Assembly (NCBI GenBank): GCA_963576725.1 | Contig: OY755241.1 | Coordinates: 72,301,041-72,365,040 of the forward strand | Source: Azorinus chamasolen | Taxonomy: Eukaryota; Mollusca; Bivalvia; Cardiida; Solecurtidae | Length of the DNA: 64,000 nucleotides | Direction of reading: 5' to 3' | In this document: piece by piece, positions 43,232 through 54,620 of the stretch | Layout: every line of letters starts with the position of its first letter | How positions within the stretch are numbered: the first letter of the stretch is position 1 | The notes under the pieces: model-generated | What the model saw: only the letters and a program-made list of their open reading frames with translations | What the model was told of the DNA's origin: nothing | Databases searched by the model: none | Position numbers and translations under genes: made by a program

Positions 43232-44035
43232 CTATTGCCATAATCGGCATGGGAAATTATTTCTCTTCATAATTATGATGAGCCATTGAAATCTAAGAAC
43301 TGTCACATTACAATATACTGTTACTGTAGGTGTTATTGAACTACTAGACACATTTGCATGATTTTCTGTGGCGATATAAGGAATTGCGCCATGAAAATGA
43401 TTTTCCACACTTGCAAAGTTGGTCTTTCTTTCCATGAACTCCTTTGGTTGTGCGTTTAATGAGGGCAGTGACTTAAAGCTGTTGTCACAAACAGAACATT
43501 TATACTTGTCTGGATCGCGGTTGACACACACAACAATGCGCCGTTGAAGCGAGGTTTTATAGGCAAAGGCCTTCTTGCAAATGGTACAACTGTATGGTTT
43601 TGCACCCACATGCTTATTAATATGCCCTAAGTAACTGAAAAACTTTTTACCGCACATTTTGCATTCGTGTTTCACTTGACCAGTGTGCATCATACGTATG
43701 TGCCTTCGAAGAGTAAACCTGTTGTTAAATGTTTTTGAACATAATTCTCACAAGAGTTTATTTTGATGGACACTCCTTTGGTGTTGGTAAAGATCATAAT
43801 ACGCTTGTGAGAAAGTTTTGGAGCATACCGAACACTACTTCTTTACTTTGGCATGGACGCTTTATATATGTCTATTGAATTTTCCACGTGAAATTGTATT
43901 GTAAGTACACTTATCACACGATAACCGGCGCTTTTGGGGAGCTGATATCTGTGGTTCGAGACCAATCGTTGCATTCTGTGTATTGTTACTCAGTTTAACC
44001 CGGTTAGTTTGGTTAAGATCGTTGTTATTCACGTC
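43232..44035 (-). pseudogene. C2H2 zinc-finger exon with three in-frame stops
   Basis: The exon starts after TTTATTTCAG (acceptor, exon from 44035). After a polar lead, finger-like units read CDKCTYNTISRGKFNRHI, CSVCSKTFSQAYYDLYQH, a degraded LCSKTFNNRFTLRRH, CKMCGKKFFSYLGHINKH, CTICKKAFAYKTSLQRR and CSVCDNSFKSLPSL. The layout C-x2-C-x12-H-x3-4-H is clear in several, and such proteins normally bind DNA. In one continuous frame there are stops TAA (43862-43864), TAG (43835-43837) and TGA (43748-43750). The last fingers have lost His residues. No frameshift is needed, so decay is by point mutation. The terminal stop lies at 43232. Confidence 0.8.
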
Positions 44036-44494
44036 CTGAAATAAAAAAAAAATGATGCAAAATTCAACCATTGAAAAAAGAGTATCGCAGGTGCGTACCA
44101 ATACTCGTCTGTGATGTTTCTTTTTATAATAAGACAACTTCTTCTTTCTATGAGTATATTACAGAAACAGTAAAGAGAAGGATTGCTTGCCTTTCTTTGC
44201 ATTGCATGCTTTAAGGACCCTGTTGAATAAACCATAGGCAAATGCAAACGATGAAGTTGTGCTATTTTATTTGAAACAACAATTGCACATTATTGTTTTC
44301 AATTGTCAACAATCGTCAGTATTAAGACTTATTCCACGGACAAACATTAGGGATTTGTTCTAATCTTGGGTTTGTACTAGATCTAGTCTGGTATATCCTA
44401 CTAAATATACAATGTAGATCTAGCATATGGTAGTTTTCCAACAATGACGCTCAACTGTGTACTCTGTTCTACAGATATGGTTTGGGTTTGGGGG
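44036..44494. other. upstream of the zinc-finger exon, nothing recognised
   Basis: No further exon of the zinc-finger gene is recognisable on the minus strand. The frame at 44,029-44,247 has no family features. Confidence 0.4.
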
Positions 44495-44715
44495 TTTTCG
44501 TCAAAATGTGAATATTCCTACGTCACTGAAAGGATATATTTAGCTTCGGTAAGCCTGTGTTTCAAAAGTTTTTCACGCGATTCACAATAAATATAAATAT
44601 ATGTACTAGAATAAGTAGGAATACTTTTTGTAGCAGAAGCAGTCGATATCAACCGAAGCTATATATGACGTATTCAGTCAGCGTAGAATTATATCAAAAT
44701 TTGACAGGTTACAAC
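44495..44715 (+). repeat. diverged copy of the 61.7-kb TA-flanked MITE
   Basis: TGAATATTCCTACGTCACTG, AAGGATATATTTAGCTTCGG, TCGATATCAACCGAAGCTAT and TTGACAGG are shared with 61,744-62,000. The terminal TTGTCC sequences are missing or degraded. Confidence 0.6.
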
Positions 44716-45231
44716 CCACAACAATATCAGGGTAGAAGCAAGCTGTATCTGTTTATGGACATAAAGATAAGATAAAAAGTACCAGATTAGATGATCTATC
44801 ATCGATTCCTTCTGTCCCCACCTCTTCGATAAAGGAAATGTCCAACCAGCCAATTTTGTGTTGTAAAGGGAGGAAAACTTCGTGAGCAAACCAGTACACC
44901 CTCTGTTAGAAACCTATACACATTGATGTAACTTCGTAGCTAAAACTGTGTTGGACACTAAACGGGTCACTAAAACTGTTAGATTAGACCTAAAAAAGTC
45001 ATTCCGAACCGCAAACTGCATATGAATGGTCTAGATTCTACAAAAAGTGTGTCGCTTCGTATTATTTATGAGGAAATTGTGATATTTAATAATGTTTACA
45101 TTTTAGAATTCATGAGTTGAGGGGGAAACAGATTACTAAGTCAAAGCAGTGACGACAAATATGTCTTGATTTGATCCAAGCATCCAAGACTAAACAATAG
45201 CTGTATTTTTAAATAATGATTTTAATGATAC
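44716..45231. other. no feature recognised
   Basis: AT-rich intergenic sequence without readable coding or repeat structure. Confidence 0.4.
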
Positions 45232-45651
45232 TCACACTCGGAAACCGGATCTATCTGTGTTGACAGAGTTGTGTACATGAAAAACATGTGTAATGTCGTA
45301 GCCAGTCCAATACATGTTGTCGTAGACAAACGCGCCATAGTAATATATAGTTGGCCCCAGTGGCAACAGTATTCCTTTACAAACAAGAGATGCCACAGTT
45401 ACGTGACAAATGCCCCAAAAATTGTACCATGTGACCTTGACCTTTGACCCATGGACCAGGGAGTTAAACGCGACACATCGTCTTTGTCTGGTGAACATTT
45501 GTGGCAAGTTATATTGAAATCCACTGATAGATGAAGAAGTTACAGACCGGACACGAATGTGGGACGGATGGAAGGACGGACAATGCGATACTATATGCGC
45601 ACCTTTGGGGGCATAAAAAGAGAAAACAACGAACTGAAAACTAATGGACAT
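45232..45651 (-). repeat. dispersed repeat with incidental 139-codon frame
   Basis: Segments such as GTGACCTTGACCTTTGACCC near 45,431 and GGGACGGATGGAAGGACGGA near 45,560 are hallmarks of dispersed bivalve repeats. The open frame has no domain-like pattern, so I do not call a gene. Confidence 0.5.
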
Positions 45652-45748
45652 AACAATACAGTCTTGTAAATTAATAACGAAACGGAAGCAGTAGTCTTAT
45701 TCATATGGCTCTTTAGGAGAAATATTCACTAATTTTAGTAATTATTCC

Positions 45749-45971
45749 TTAACCATTTACTCAAGGAATATTCACGTAAGAAATAATGCCATCATGTATC
45801 GATGTATACTATTTTTCTGATAATAGTGCATGGACACTGCTGATCGTGGCAGAAATTGTAGAACCATACCTGCATGTAATATATCACAAGCAAATAGAAG
45901 CCATTTGATCTAGGTCTAATCTGTTTACAAAGGCGTATAAAGGCATATTTATGGAGTAGAGAGTTTACGTC
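45749..45971 (+). mobile_element. piggyBac-like MITE with TTAA-type ends
   Basis: Starts TTAACCATTTACTCAAGGAA and ends TATGGAGTAGAGAGTTTA. It contains ATTTGATCTAGGTCTAATCT and GTTTACAAAGGCG, a diverged core. Closest to the copy at 57.4 kb (TTTACTCCATGAATATTCAT). Confidence 0.5.
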
Positions 45972-46180
45972 ATAAGTCGATATTAGTGTATTAATGCTCG
46001 AACAAAAAAAGTTTTGATAACCTATATGCATGACCTGTGTTGGAGACTGATATAAAATATTGTTTTGTGCTACTTGTTACCATGAGAACTCATTTAAGAA
46101 AATACATATAACATCATTTCATATATTGCCATAAGAAAGGTAGCTGTATGGCATCCCTGCAGAGAGACACTGCTTTCAGA
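45972..46180. other. no feature recognised
   Basis: Short intergenic stretch between two MITEs. Confidence 0.4.
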
Positions 46181-46512
46181 TACAGTGCTCCCTCTCTACA
46201 AGGACACCCTTTGGGATACAAATATTTTATGTGTTGTTCAGAGGGAGTTGTTATAGGGAACATAATTAGCTTGTTTGCAGATCTGGTGTATTTCGAGAAC
46301 TAAAACCGTTATGCCTCAATCAAACCCTATGTTGTGACCACTCTTTAGAATCGTCACTTTGTGACGATTCTAAAGAGTGGTCACAGCACAGGGTTTGATG
46401 GAGGCATAAAGAAAATACAATGGAAAAAAATTGTTTCTGGAGCCGTGTTGTTTCGGAAACGGTGACATGCGTTGTTGTAAGGAGGGAATCGTTGTTGAGA
46501 GGGAGCACTGTA
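46181..46512. mobile_element. pogo/Tigger-like palindromic MITE, copy 3
   Basis: TA plus CAGTGCTCCCTCTCTACAAG and the inverted GAGAGGGAGCACTG plus TA. The centre, GACGATTCTAAAGAGTGGTC with its complement, is a near-perfect palindrome of about 100 bp. Very close to copy 2 but without its internal duplication. Confidence 0.75.
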
Positions 46513-46726
46513 TTTCAAAGAGCTACACATAAAGGTGCTAACATAAATACTGAAATCGTCGTTTCATTTACTAAACCCAATACTGTCATTACTGTGGCCA
46601 CTCTTCGAGACAGTTCTATATAGAGTTTGACTGATAAAGAAAGGAGCTATTGCTGAAATTTACGCACTTTATCTGGACCCGTTTCACTTACAGGCATATT
46701 ATGTACTTGAGATACGAAATATGTCG

Positions 46727-48093
46727 TACTTTATTTATTTATTTATTAGACTCCAGTAGCGGAGAGTAGACATACAGTTTAACAGGAACTAGTAGTGAAA
46801 ATAAAAGAGTAAATTACAAAGTAATATATGAAAATACTAAGTAGCATATAGTATGCACATGCGCATTACCACTTCCGTCACACAATATACAAAATCGCTG
46901 TCTTCATACTTGGTATTCATTATTCCCGCCTAGCCCTCTGCGAAACGAAATAAGATGTGCCATTGAGGAACAATGTATACGTTGATGCGAAATCCACCAA
47001 CAAATATACACAAAAAGCCACTCGATGATATATTTAAAACAGTTCTTCTAAATGCAATAGTCATAGCAACTTGCATACACTATACTAAGCACGCGCAAAT
47101 GCACCGTCAAACAATCTTCACAATATACATGATCAGAGTCAAATTTCTGTGTCTTAATGTAGTCTTGTCAAGATGACATCACATTGACCAAAACAAATTT
47201 ACATTAACATACGATGAAACGACCTCACGACATTTTTCAGGCATTTTTCACGATCAATATCACATTGAATAAACTGGCAAAGTCCATACGCCAAATGGGT
47301 TATCTGAGCAGTTGCGTCGACTGCTATTAAGGACCTAAATACCTTTTGACCAAATAGCTCACATATATTTTTCCACAGTCTTTGTCTCAAATTTTCATTT
47401 CTTGTACAGTCTAATATCAAATGAACTGACATATTATTGAAACACATACCACATTTCGCACAAATCAGTAAATATTCTTTTGAATGCAGTTTACTTAGCA
47501 ATATAGCTGTGCTCTGACACTCATGCAGCATACGAGGACTCTGTAGAGCAAGTAACCAGACAGGAGATGGTGACAAAACATTGCAACAATTCAGCAAGTA
47601 TGAGACGTGACAACCCTTCCTGATCATATATGCATTTCGCGAAACCGACACGAACCTATCGACAGCTGACCTGACAATCTTTTTCCACTGAAGTTTCGCT
47701 GGAAACTTTCCACTTCCCAGAAAATTATCTAAAATGTGAAGCAGGCTGTATTTACCAAGAACACTTTACACGTCTGGTAGATAACCTCTTTTACGATATG
47801 GATTTTCCAAGTACCGCATGAGCCTGTGCAGGAATACTTCCTTCGCAATGCACACCGTATCAAGCCTGCATAATTGCCCAAAGAAAACAAGTTTACGCGA
47901 GTCAATTATCGATTCAACAGATGAACAACCGAGCATTCTCAATGTCACACTTGAACTTGTGTTGCGTGCAAAACCCTGCATTTGTCTCAAACATGAGTTG
48001 TGAACTCGTTCCAATGTTTTCACTTGCACCGATGTCATTTCACTCCATAATTCACATCCGTACAGTGCCCTAGTAATAACAACTGACCTATAT
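46727..48093 (-). pseudogene. 5'-truncated LINE, C-terminal end of ORF2 plus 3' tail
   Basis: The minus-strand frame begins near 48,093 with YRSVVITRALYGCELWSEMT, continues with LERVHNSCLRQMQGFAR and LGCSSVESIIDSRKLVFFGQ, and after one in-frame TAA (47,769-47,771 region) with LHILDNFLGSGKFPAKLQWK and CAKCGMCFNNMSVHLILDC, ending at 47,199. This is the thumb-side and C-terminal Cys/His region of a CR1/L2-like non-LTR retrotransposon ORF2; the catalytic RT motifs are lost upstream. The 3' UTR-like part ends in (TTTA)n on the plus strand at 46,727-46,750, i.e. an (AAAT)n tail in element orientation, consistent with target-primed insertion and 5' truncation. Confidence 0.75.
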
Positions 48094-48137
48094 ACGAAAT
48101 AGGTAATACATACAAAAAGAAAAGAAAATATGTCCAT

Positions 48138-48500
48138 GGGTCACGGATGCCTCCGCCAGCAAACAGGAAATAGATGAACTACAGGCTTGAAAAGGGAAGA
48201 CATGGTACACCTCACTATGATTATGCTTCAGACAAATATCAAATTATTGCAGCTTACACAAGCGAAGAAATCTTTGCCGAACTTCTTTGTTATTAAAAAG
48301 TCACTAAAATTCAATCAAACTCTCGTCAAACAGGAAGTAGATGGACACAGACCCGAAAAGGGGATACACGTTACAATTCACTATGATACGTGTAATGCTT
48401 CAGACTAAATATCAAATGAATCCACCTTACACAAGCCAAGAAATCCTTGCCGAAAATTTGTCGTATGTACGGACGGTCAAGGGTAAAACGTAATGCCTAA
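48138..48500 (+). repeat. two tandem units of about 165 bp
   Basis: AACAGGAAATAGATGAACTA ... ATGCTTCAGACAAATATCAA ... GAAGAAATCTTTGCCGAA (48,161-48,281) is repeated with changes at 48,329-48,456 (AACAGGAAGTAGATGGACAC ... AAGAAATCCTTGCCGAAA). Confidence 0.65.
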
Positions 48501-48713
48501 GCGCCTAAAGGCTGGGGCATAAAATAGATACTTAATGGATGAATCAAAAAAACATTACTTTAATAAATATACATAAAACGTCCTGGGATAAAACCAACAT
48601 ATGTGACAGTCGCTGATTGAAATCGGCATCGAATTCCTGACATACAGCAGCTTAGTATCACACGTCTAACACCAGCTCTCAACCGGCCATGTCTGCACAG
48701 GATAAAATTGTGG

Positions 48714-49456
48714 TATAGTCAAACAACTAGGTCTGACGGGTCACGGGTTCGCGGAGTCCGTTTTAAAGGGAGATAAGCATTTCGGATATCCACGTGCCAT
48801 TTATAAAAGAAAATGTTTAGTTATAGGTATAAAGAATAAGCGCATTAGTTATCGGAAATATAATATAGTGGATAAGACGTAGGACAATAAAGAAGTATAT
48901 GATCGGCGAATATTTTATTAGGCGCAGGTTCGAGTCTCGCATCAACCTAAACTCTTTTTTGTGCTAAAATATTAAGTAAAAGTCCCCTGAAGAGCATTAG
49001 TGGTGTTGTGCATTAAGAAGCTACTTGTACAAGACATTTGCTAAAACTTATATTGATATTCATATTTTAGCATGGATTTATTGAAAATATGGCTAATATA
49101 GGACTTGAACTCAAACAAAGACACCCTTCCCTAACATAGACGACCATGTGCATAAATGGCCAGTAAAATTATACAATATGACAATAAATAATACTCTTCC
49201 ATTCATGAAAAATTAAAAAAAATTAAGGTCGACACGGGATTCGAACCCACGCTCAATAAAAAACTACGCTCGCAATGTCTTCTGCGTACCTAGACTTTAC
49301 CCACTGCGCTAAACTGCTGAGAACAATACCGCCTTCAATTTTATCTTATACTAAACTCGTCTGTTTAAGAAATGGCCCGATAACATGCGGAATGCTGATC
49401 TCCCTAAAATGGACTCGGCTGACCTTTGACACGTCAGACCTAGTTGTTTGACTATA
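48714..49456. mobile_element. inverted-repeat element with a tRNA-like module in each arm
   Basis: The ends are inverted copies over 25 bp (48714-48738 and 49432-49456; TATAGTCAAACAACTAGGTC at the left). In the left arm a plus-strand tRNA-like module runs to GCAGGTTCGAGTCTCGCATC (about 48,865-48,948). In the right arm a minus-strand module begins AGCAGTTTAGCGCAGTGGGT and ends GGGTTCGAATCCCGTGTCGA (about 49,229-49,319). Both look tRNA-Arg-like or SINE-like and are decayed. The two modules point towards each other. No target duplication was found. Confidence 0.55.
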
Positions 49457-50528
49457 CGAGGCGAGTCGCATAGTTTTGTTTTAGTCCTCAATCCTCTGTC
49501 CATACCGCCGCACCATGTCTCTAAAGTAAGCATGGCCAACCGCCAGCACCTCGGGGTCTAAGCAAATTCGCTCCATTTGCTAAATGAAAATGAAAATTTA
49601 CTCAAAAGACAGGTATACATACGGTAAACTCCTAATCGTGCTAAATAATCCTCCATACAGATAAAAAAAATAATTTGCACCAAAAAAATACCCCGATTTC
49701 TGTAGAATAAATTCTCACTAAATGCAATGGTTTCAGTTAGAGATTGGAAATACTAGGGTTGGGTTGAGCAATGAAGACGCATTGGTACAGTAGGTAAAAA
49801 TCACTATAACAAATCACTATGACCCTTTCCCTGGTAGTAACACTGCTTTTTAGAATAGCTACAGATAGAAGGATCTTTATGATCGGCATTTGTTCTGTTT
49901 GCTTATGGCATTTTATAAATCAGTTTCTACTATTTCAGTCATGTACAATTATTGCTATTGTCTATATTCCATTATGGAAATTCATTAGGGAACGGTCAAA
50001 TCATTTTTATTAAGATGGGCCTGTAAAATATTTGAAGTTAGGCAAATGCATCTAACTGATCAAATTTTCATAAAGCCAAATTCAGATCTATCAAAACTGG
50101 ATAATGGTTTGATTTCATATACATACAGTTATTGGAACTTTTGGATAACTCATAGGTCAGTCCTAACATTTACAATACAGAATCGTTCTAAAATGTATCA
50201 CTACACATATCTAGAAACAAACATGATAGCCTAATCATTTCCTTGATATGAATGCATTTTCATGCATTTGCAAACAGAGTAGACCCAGATCACAAGGCTC
50301 CTATTCCTATTGCAGCTGTCTGATCAGGGTGTGCTCTTTTTGGCCACTAGAATTTGGTAGGTTTGTTTCTTTTCATTATAACGAATTTGTCAATGAATAT
50401 TTAGTAAGAATAATAACTGGAAATAAAAAAAAACCCAGGGAAATAGCTATAAAGGTCATAAATAATGGTGAAGCTATTACGGGAGATTTCACCTTTTATT
50501 TAGACCTGCATTAAGCTGATGCACTTAC
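49457..50528. other. intergenic with TTAA MITE core
   Basis: A CCCTTTCCCTGG end at 49,823 and a core at 50,267-50,340 (AACAGAGTAGACCCAGATCA ... GCTGTCTGATCAGGGTGTG) belong to the first TTAA family. I looked for a downstream P2X7-type exon on the minus strand and found none. Confidence 0.45.
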
Positions 50529-50747
50529 ATCTCTTTGGCTGACGCAATTTTCTGGTTTGCAGCGACAGTACTTTCTCTCAAGTTCGGTTGACATGTACAC
50601 CATGATGGGCATGTTAACTGCTGGGTGGTAATGGGGGTGTGGTGTCCAGTCATCATCAAGTAGATCAAACAGCAAGCCTGGCTCCCTTTTTACAAGATCC
50701 ACCACTAAACTACGAAGACGTTCTGTCTCCATGTCCCTTACAATGTC
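50529..50747 (-). CDS. exon resembling the P2X7-type cytosolic domain
   Basis: Bounded on the minus strand by a strong acceptor (T-rich, TTTGTTTCAG) and a consensus donor (GAGAT/GTAAGT). It is 219 nt, 73 codons, phase 0 at both ends. The first half is a helix (DIVRDMETERLRSLVVDLVK, then REPGLLFDLLDDD). The second half reads MSTELERKYCRCKPENCVSQ. Helix, variable linker, then M-x-T-E-x-E-x-x-C-C ... E-N-C is the start of the cytosolic zinc-binding domain known from P2X7 receptors and many bivalve proteins. The usual W-C-x-C-x-x-C just before M-x-T is missing (the sequence there is NMPIMVY), so metal binding is doubtful. The next expected exon is not found, so the gene may be truncated. The phase does not match the repeat exon upstream (phase 1), so an exon in between is missing or the two are unrelated. 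Confidence 0.5.
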
Positions 50748-51410
50748 CTGAAACAAAAAAAAAACATGTTATACCGCTTTCAGTTGTATTTTTATAAAAA
50801 AAACTAAGTGTGTGTCAAATTAATAAAAACGACACCTTAATTAGATGAAATAATCCAAATTTGCCACTTCATATGTTTGGGCTTTACTAGGGAAAAATGC
50901 TATAATTATACAATTGTGTCCAGACTTATTACGCAGTACTGCCTCAATTTTGCTACAATTAGGATTTGACTATAATTATAAGGATCATGCTCTTTTTATA
51001 TTTTGGGGGCATGGTTTGAACTTTAATTAAACTTTCTTCGTAACTATCACAGTTGTTGCCTTGTATCTTTGAAATGTTATTTGCCATCATAAGTTGATTG
51101 TGAAGTGCTACAGCCATTACTCTGACATGCACTGTATAAAAGTTATATAGTACAATAATTATAACTCTGACGTGTATATTTATTATTGTCCATTGTGAAC
51201 TTAGAAAGTTTGATTTTCTTTAGTACAGTTTGATTTATTATTATTCATTGCAGCCTAACCAGCATGTGCACCTGTGATTTTCATTAAGATTGAACTATGA
51301 ATTGTTAGAATTCTAGTTTCTAATGAAACAAGACCCGCGTGCGCCCCAACGCTCGTCTGATTTGGTGCTTGTCCACTAAACAAATAAACGGCCATAACTC
51401 CAAACAAGAG
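50748..51410. other. intron-like sequence, nothing recognised
   Basis: AT-rich sequence upstream (minus strand) of the P2X7-like exon, up to the tandem-core element. Confidence 0.4.
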
Positions 51411-52742
51411 GGACATGAGGCCCTGAAACGCTCACCAGAGATAACCCCATGGGCGGGGCCATTTTTGACCACAAGAAATCATGTGTACACCCTTGTTAGA
51501 GAACCACAAGGCAAAGCAATATGCCATTAATTAAAGGTCTAAGCCTTATGGTTTCAGAGAAAAATAATATTTCATATTTTTCCCATGAAAAACTGATAAG
51601 CCCTGAGACAGGACCAAGTGGTCAGGGTCGTAAGTTAAACATTCTTGGAAGAGGACCACAAGCCACAGCTACATATTTGTAGAGAACCATTAGATCTTGT
51701 AACATACCAAATACCAAAGGTCTAGGCCTTAGAGTTTCAGAGAAGAAGATTTTTTAAAAAAATCCTATGAAAAACTTATAAGCCCTTGGGCGGGGCCATT
51801 TTTGACCCGGGGTCATAATTTGAACAACTTTAGTAGAAGACCATAAGATCGTGCGACATACCAAATATTAAAGGTCTAGACCTTGCAGTTTCAGAGAAGA
51901 AGATTTTTAAAGATTTTCTTATGAAAAACTGATAAGCCCTTGGGCGCTGCCATTTTTGGCCCGGGTGTCATAATTTGAACAATCTTTGTAGAGGACCATA
52001 ACATCATGCTACAAAGCAAATATCAAAAGTCTAGACCTTACAGTTTCAGAGAAGAAGATTTTTAAAGATTTTCCTATGAAACCTGATAAGCCCATGGGCA
52101 GGGCCATTTTTTGGCCCGGGGGTCATAATTTCAACAATCAGTGTAGAGGACCATAAGATCATGCTACATACCAAATATCAAAGGTCTAGGCCTTACAGTT
52201 TCAGAGTTGAAGATTTTAAAATATTTTCCAATGAAAAACTGATAAGCCCTTGGGCGGGGCCATTTTTAGCCGGGGGTCATAATTTGAACAATCTTTGTAG
52301 AGGACCATAAGATCATGGTACATGCCAAATATCAATGGTCTAGGACATATGGTTTCAATGAAGAAGATTTTTAAAGATTTTCATATATAACCATATATGG
52401 AAAAAATGACCACGCCCTCTGGCGGCCATGTTTTTTGCCGGATCGAATTTCTTTTAAAGTCTATCAACTGAGAACATTTTGGTGAAAACTATATTCAAAT
52501 CGGACAAGTTATTCTGGAGAAGAAGATTTTTCTAGATATTGCGTACAGTTGCCATGGCAACAAGACCTTTTAACAACTTTTGAAGCACACACCCTCAGTA
52601 TGTATCTGACCAAGTTTGGTTACACATGGGGCAGTCGGTTTCAGAGAAGAAGTCGTTTGAAATTGTTGACAGACAGACGGACGCCGGACACATGGGTATC
52701 ACAATAGCTCACCTTGAGCACTCTGTGCTCTGGTGTGCTAAA
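51411..52742 (+). mobile_element. tandem-core element, four to five units of about 154 bp
   Basis: Head AAACAAGAGGGACATGAGGC. Core units are marked by GATAAGCCCTTGGGCGGGGC near 51,778, 51,931, 52,085 and 52,240, each with GAACAATCTTTGTAGAGGAC and AAGGTCTAGGCCTTACAGTT-like parts. The tail runs from CCATATATGG through GACCACGCCCTCTGGCGGCC and GTTGCCATGGCAACAAGACC to GAGCACTCTGTGCTCTGG and TGTGCTAAAAA. Non-coding. Its end lies about 15 bp from the donor site of the minus-strand repeat exon. Confidence 0.8.
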
Positions 52743-52757
52743 AATACATTAAATTAC

Positions 52758-54620
52758 CTGGCTTGAGAGAGTTGGATGGTGGACTGGTCACTGTCTCATC
52801 ACAGGGTGAAAAATCCTTTGAAGATTGGGACACTGTTTCAGCATGAAGTGAGGATTTCTGGAGTACTGGATCAGTATATGTTAAGGCTTCCAACCAGGTA
52901 TGGGTCGCAGGCTCATGAAAGGGTGAGGCTTCCAGCCATGTCAGGGACTGAGACTCGTGATAGGATGAGGTGTCCAGCCAAGTCTGGTGCACCAGCTCAT
53001 CACAGGGTGAGACAACTTGCAACGTCTGAAGATATTGCTTACAACTGGACAAGGCTTCTTGTGACATCTGGGGATTTGGTTCATGACAGAGTGAGGCTTC
53101 TTGTGACGTCTTGGGATCTAGCTGATGACAGGATGAGGCTTCTTGCCATGCCTGTGGATCTGGCATATGACAGTGATGCTTCTTGTGACGTCTGAGGATC
53201 TGGCTCAGTACAGGCCGAGGATTCTTGTGACGTCTGAGGATATGGCTCATGACAAAGCAAGACTTCTTTTGACATCTGGGGATCTGGCTCATGACAGGGT
53301 GAGGCTACTTGCGATGTCTGAGAATCTGTATCATGACTGGGCGAGGCTTCTTGTGACATTTCGAGATCTGGCTAAATACAGGGTGAGGCTTCTTGCAACA
53401 TCTGGGGATCTGGCTTATGACTGCGTGAATCTTCTTGCGGCATCTGGGGAACCAGCTCATAACAGGAGGAGGCTTCTTGTGACACCTGAGGATCTGGCTC
53501 ATGATTGTGTGAGGCCTCTTGTGACACCTGGGGATCTGGCTCATGACAGAGTGAGGCTTCTTTGTGAAACTGGGGATCTGGCTCATGACTGGACAAGGCT
53601 TCTTGCGACACCTGGGGATCTGGCTTTTGAAAGGGTAAGGCTTCTTTCAAAGTCTCGGAATCTGGCTCATTACAGGCCTGGGGCAACGTCAGAGGATCTG
53701 TCTCATGATTGGGCAAGGCCTCTTGCAATGCTTGGGGATCTGTCTCAAAACAGGGCGAGGCTTCTTGTAATGCCTGAGGATCTAGCTCATGACTGGATGA
53801 GGCATCATGCGACATCTGAGGAACGGGCTTATGACAGAGGGAGGCTTCTTGTATCATCTTAGATCTGGTTCATTACAGGTTGAGGATTCTTGTAACATCT
53901 TAGGATCTGGCGAGACTTCTTGCAATGTCTGTGGATGTGTCTTATGACTGTACAAGGCTTCTTGTAACGTCGGGAGATTTGGCTCATGATCGGGTGAGGC
54001 TTTATGCGACATCTGAGGATCTGACTCATGACTGGAAAATGCTTCTTGCGATGTCTCGGGATCTGGCTCATGATAGGGTGAGGCTTCTTTGGATGTCTGG
54101 GAATCTAGCTCATGACTGGGTGAGGCTTCTGACGATGCCTGGGGTTCTAGCTCATGACAAGATGAGTCTTCTTGCAACGTCTGGGGAATAGGCTCATGAC
54201 AGGGGGATGCTTCTTGCAATGTCTTGGGACCTGGCTCATCACAGAATGTCTTAGGATCTGTCCCATGTATTGGTGAGGCTTTTTGTGACATATTGGGATC
54301 TGTCTCATGACTGAGCGAAGTTTCTTGCGACACCTGGGGATGCGGCTCACAACAGGGTGAGGCTTCTTGCGACACCTGGGGATCTGATTCATGACCGCGT
54401 GAGGTTTCTTGCGATGCCTGGGAATCTGGCTCATGACTGGGCGAGGCTTCTTGAGACGCCTGGGGATCTGGCTCATAATATGGTGAAGCTTCTTTGGACG
54501 TCTGGGGATCTGGCTCATGACTAGGTGAGGCTTGCGACACCTGGGGTGCTGGCTCATGACAGAGTGAGGCTGCCTGTGACATCTGAGGCAATGGCTCCTG
54601 TGATGACTGGAAAGACTGAT
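52758..54620 (-). CDS. long exon of about 44 copies of a 42-bp coding repeat (pseudogene or misassembled)
   Basis: On the minus strand the acceptor TTAATTGCAG precedes 54620 and the donor CCAG/GTAATT follows 52758. Length is 1,863 nt (3 x 621), entering and leaving in phase 1. Each 42-bp unit gives 14 residues, consensus SHEPDPQTSQEASP: acidic, Pro/Ser/Gln-rich, no predicted fold, probably disordered and exposed to phosphorylation. The entry segment DQSFQSSQEPLPQMSQAAS and the exit segment FSPCDETVTSPPSNSLKPG lie outside strict repeats. The frame is broken by a frameshift near 53,868, a nonsense codon at 53,374 and a frameshift near 53,170; the two shifts compensate. These could be true decay or errors in a hard-to-assemble tract. 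The opposite strand also stays open (53,143-53,862) because 42 is divisible by 3. Function unknown; a link to the P2X7-like exon is possible but unproven. Confidence 0.5.

Noticed and set aside
45232..45651. 139-codon minus-strand frame
   Set aside because: It lies in a dispersed repeat with typical GACCTTGACCTTTGACC segments and shows no domain pattern or splice context.
53143..53862. 239-codon frame on the plus strand
   Set aside because: It is the opposite strand of the 42-bp coding repeat. Any frame of a 42-bp unit without a stop stays open. Splice sites and the flanking coding context support the minus strand.
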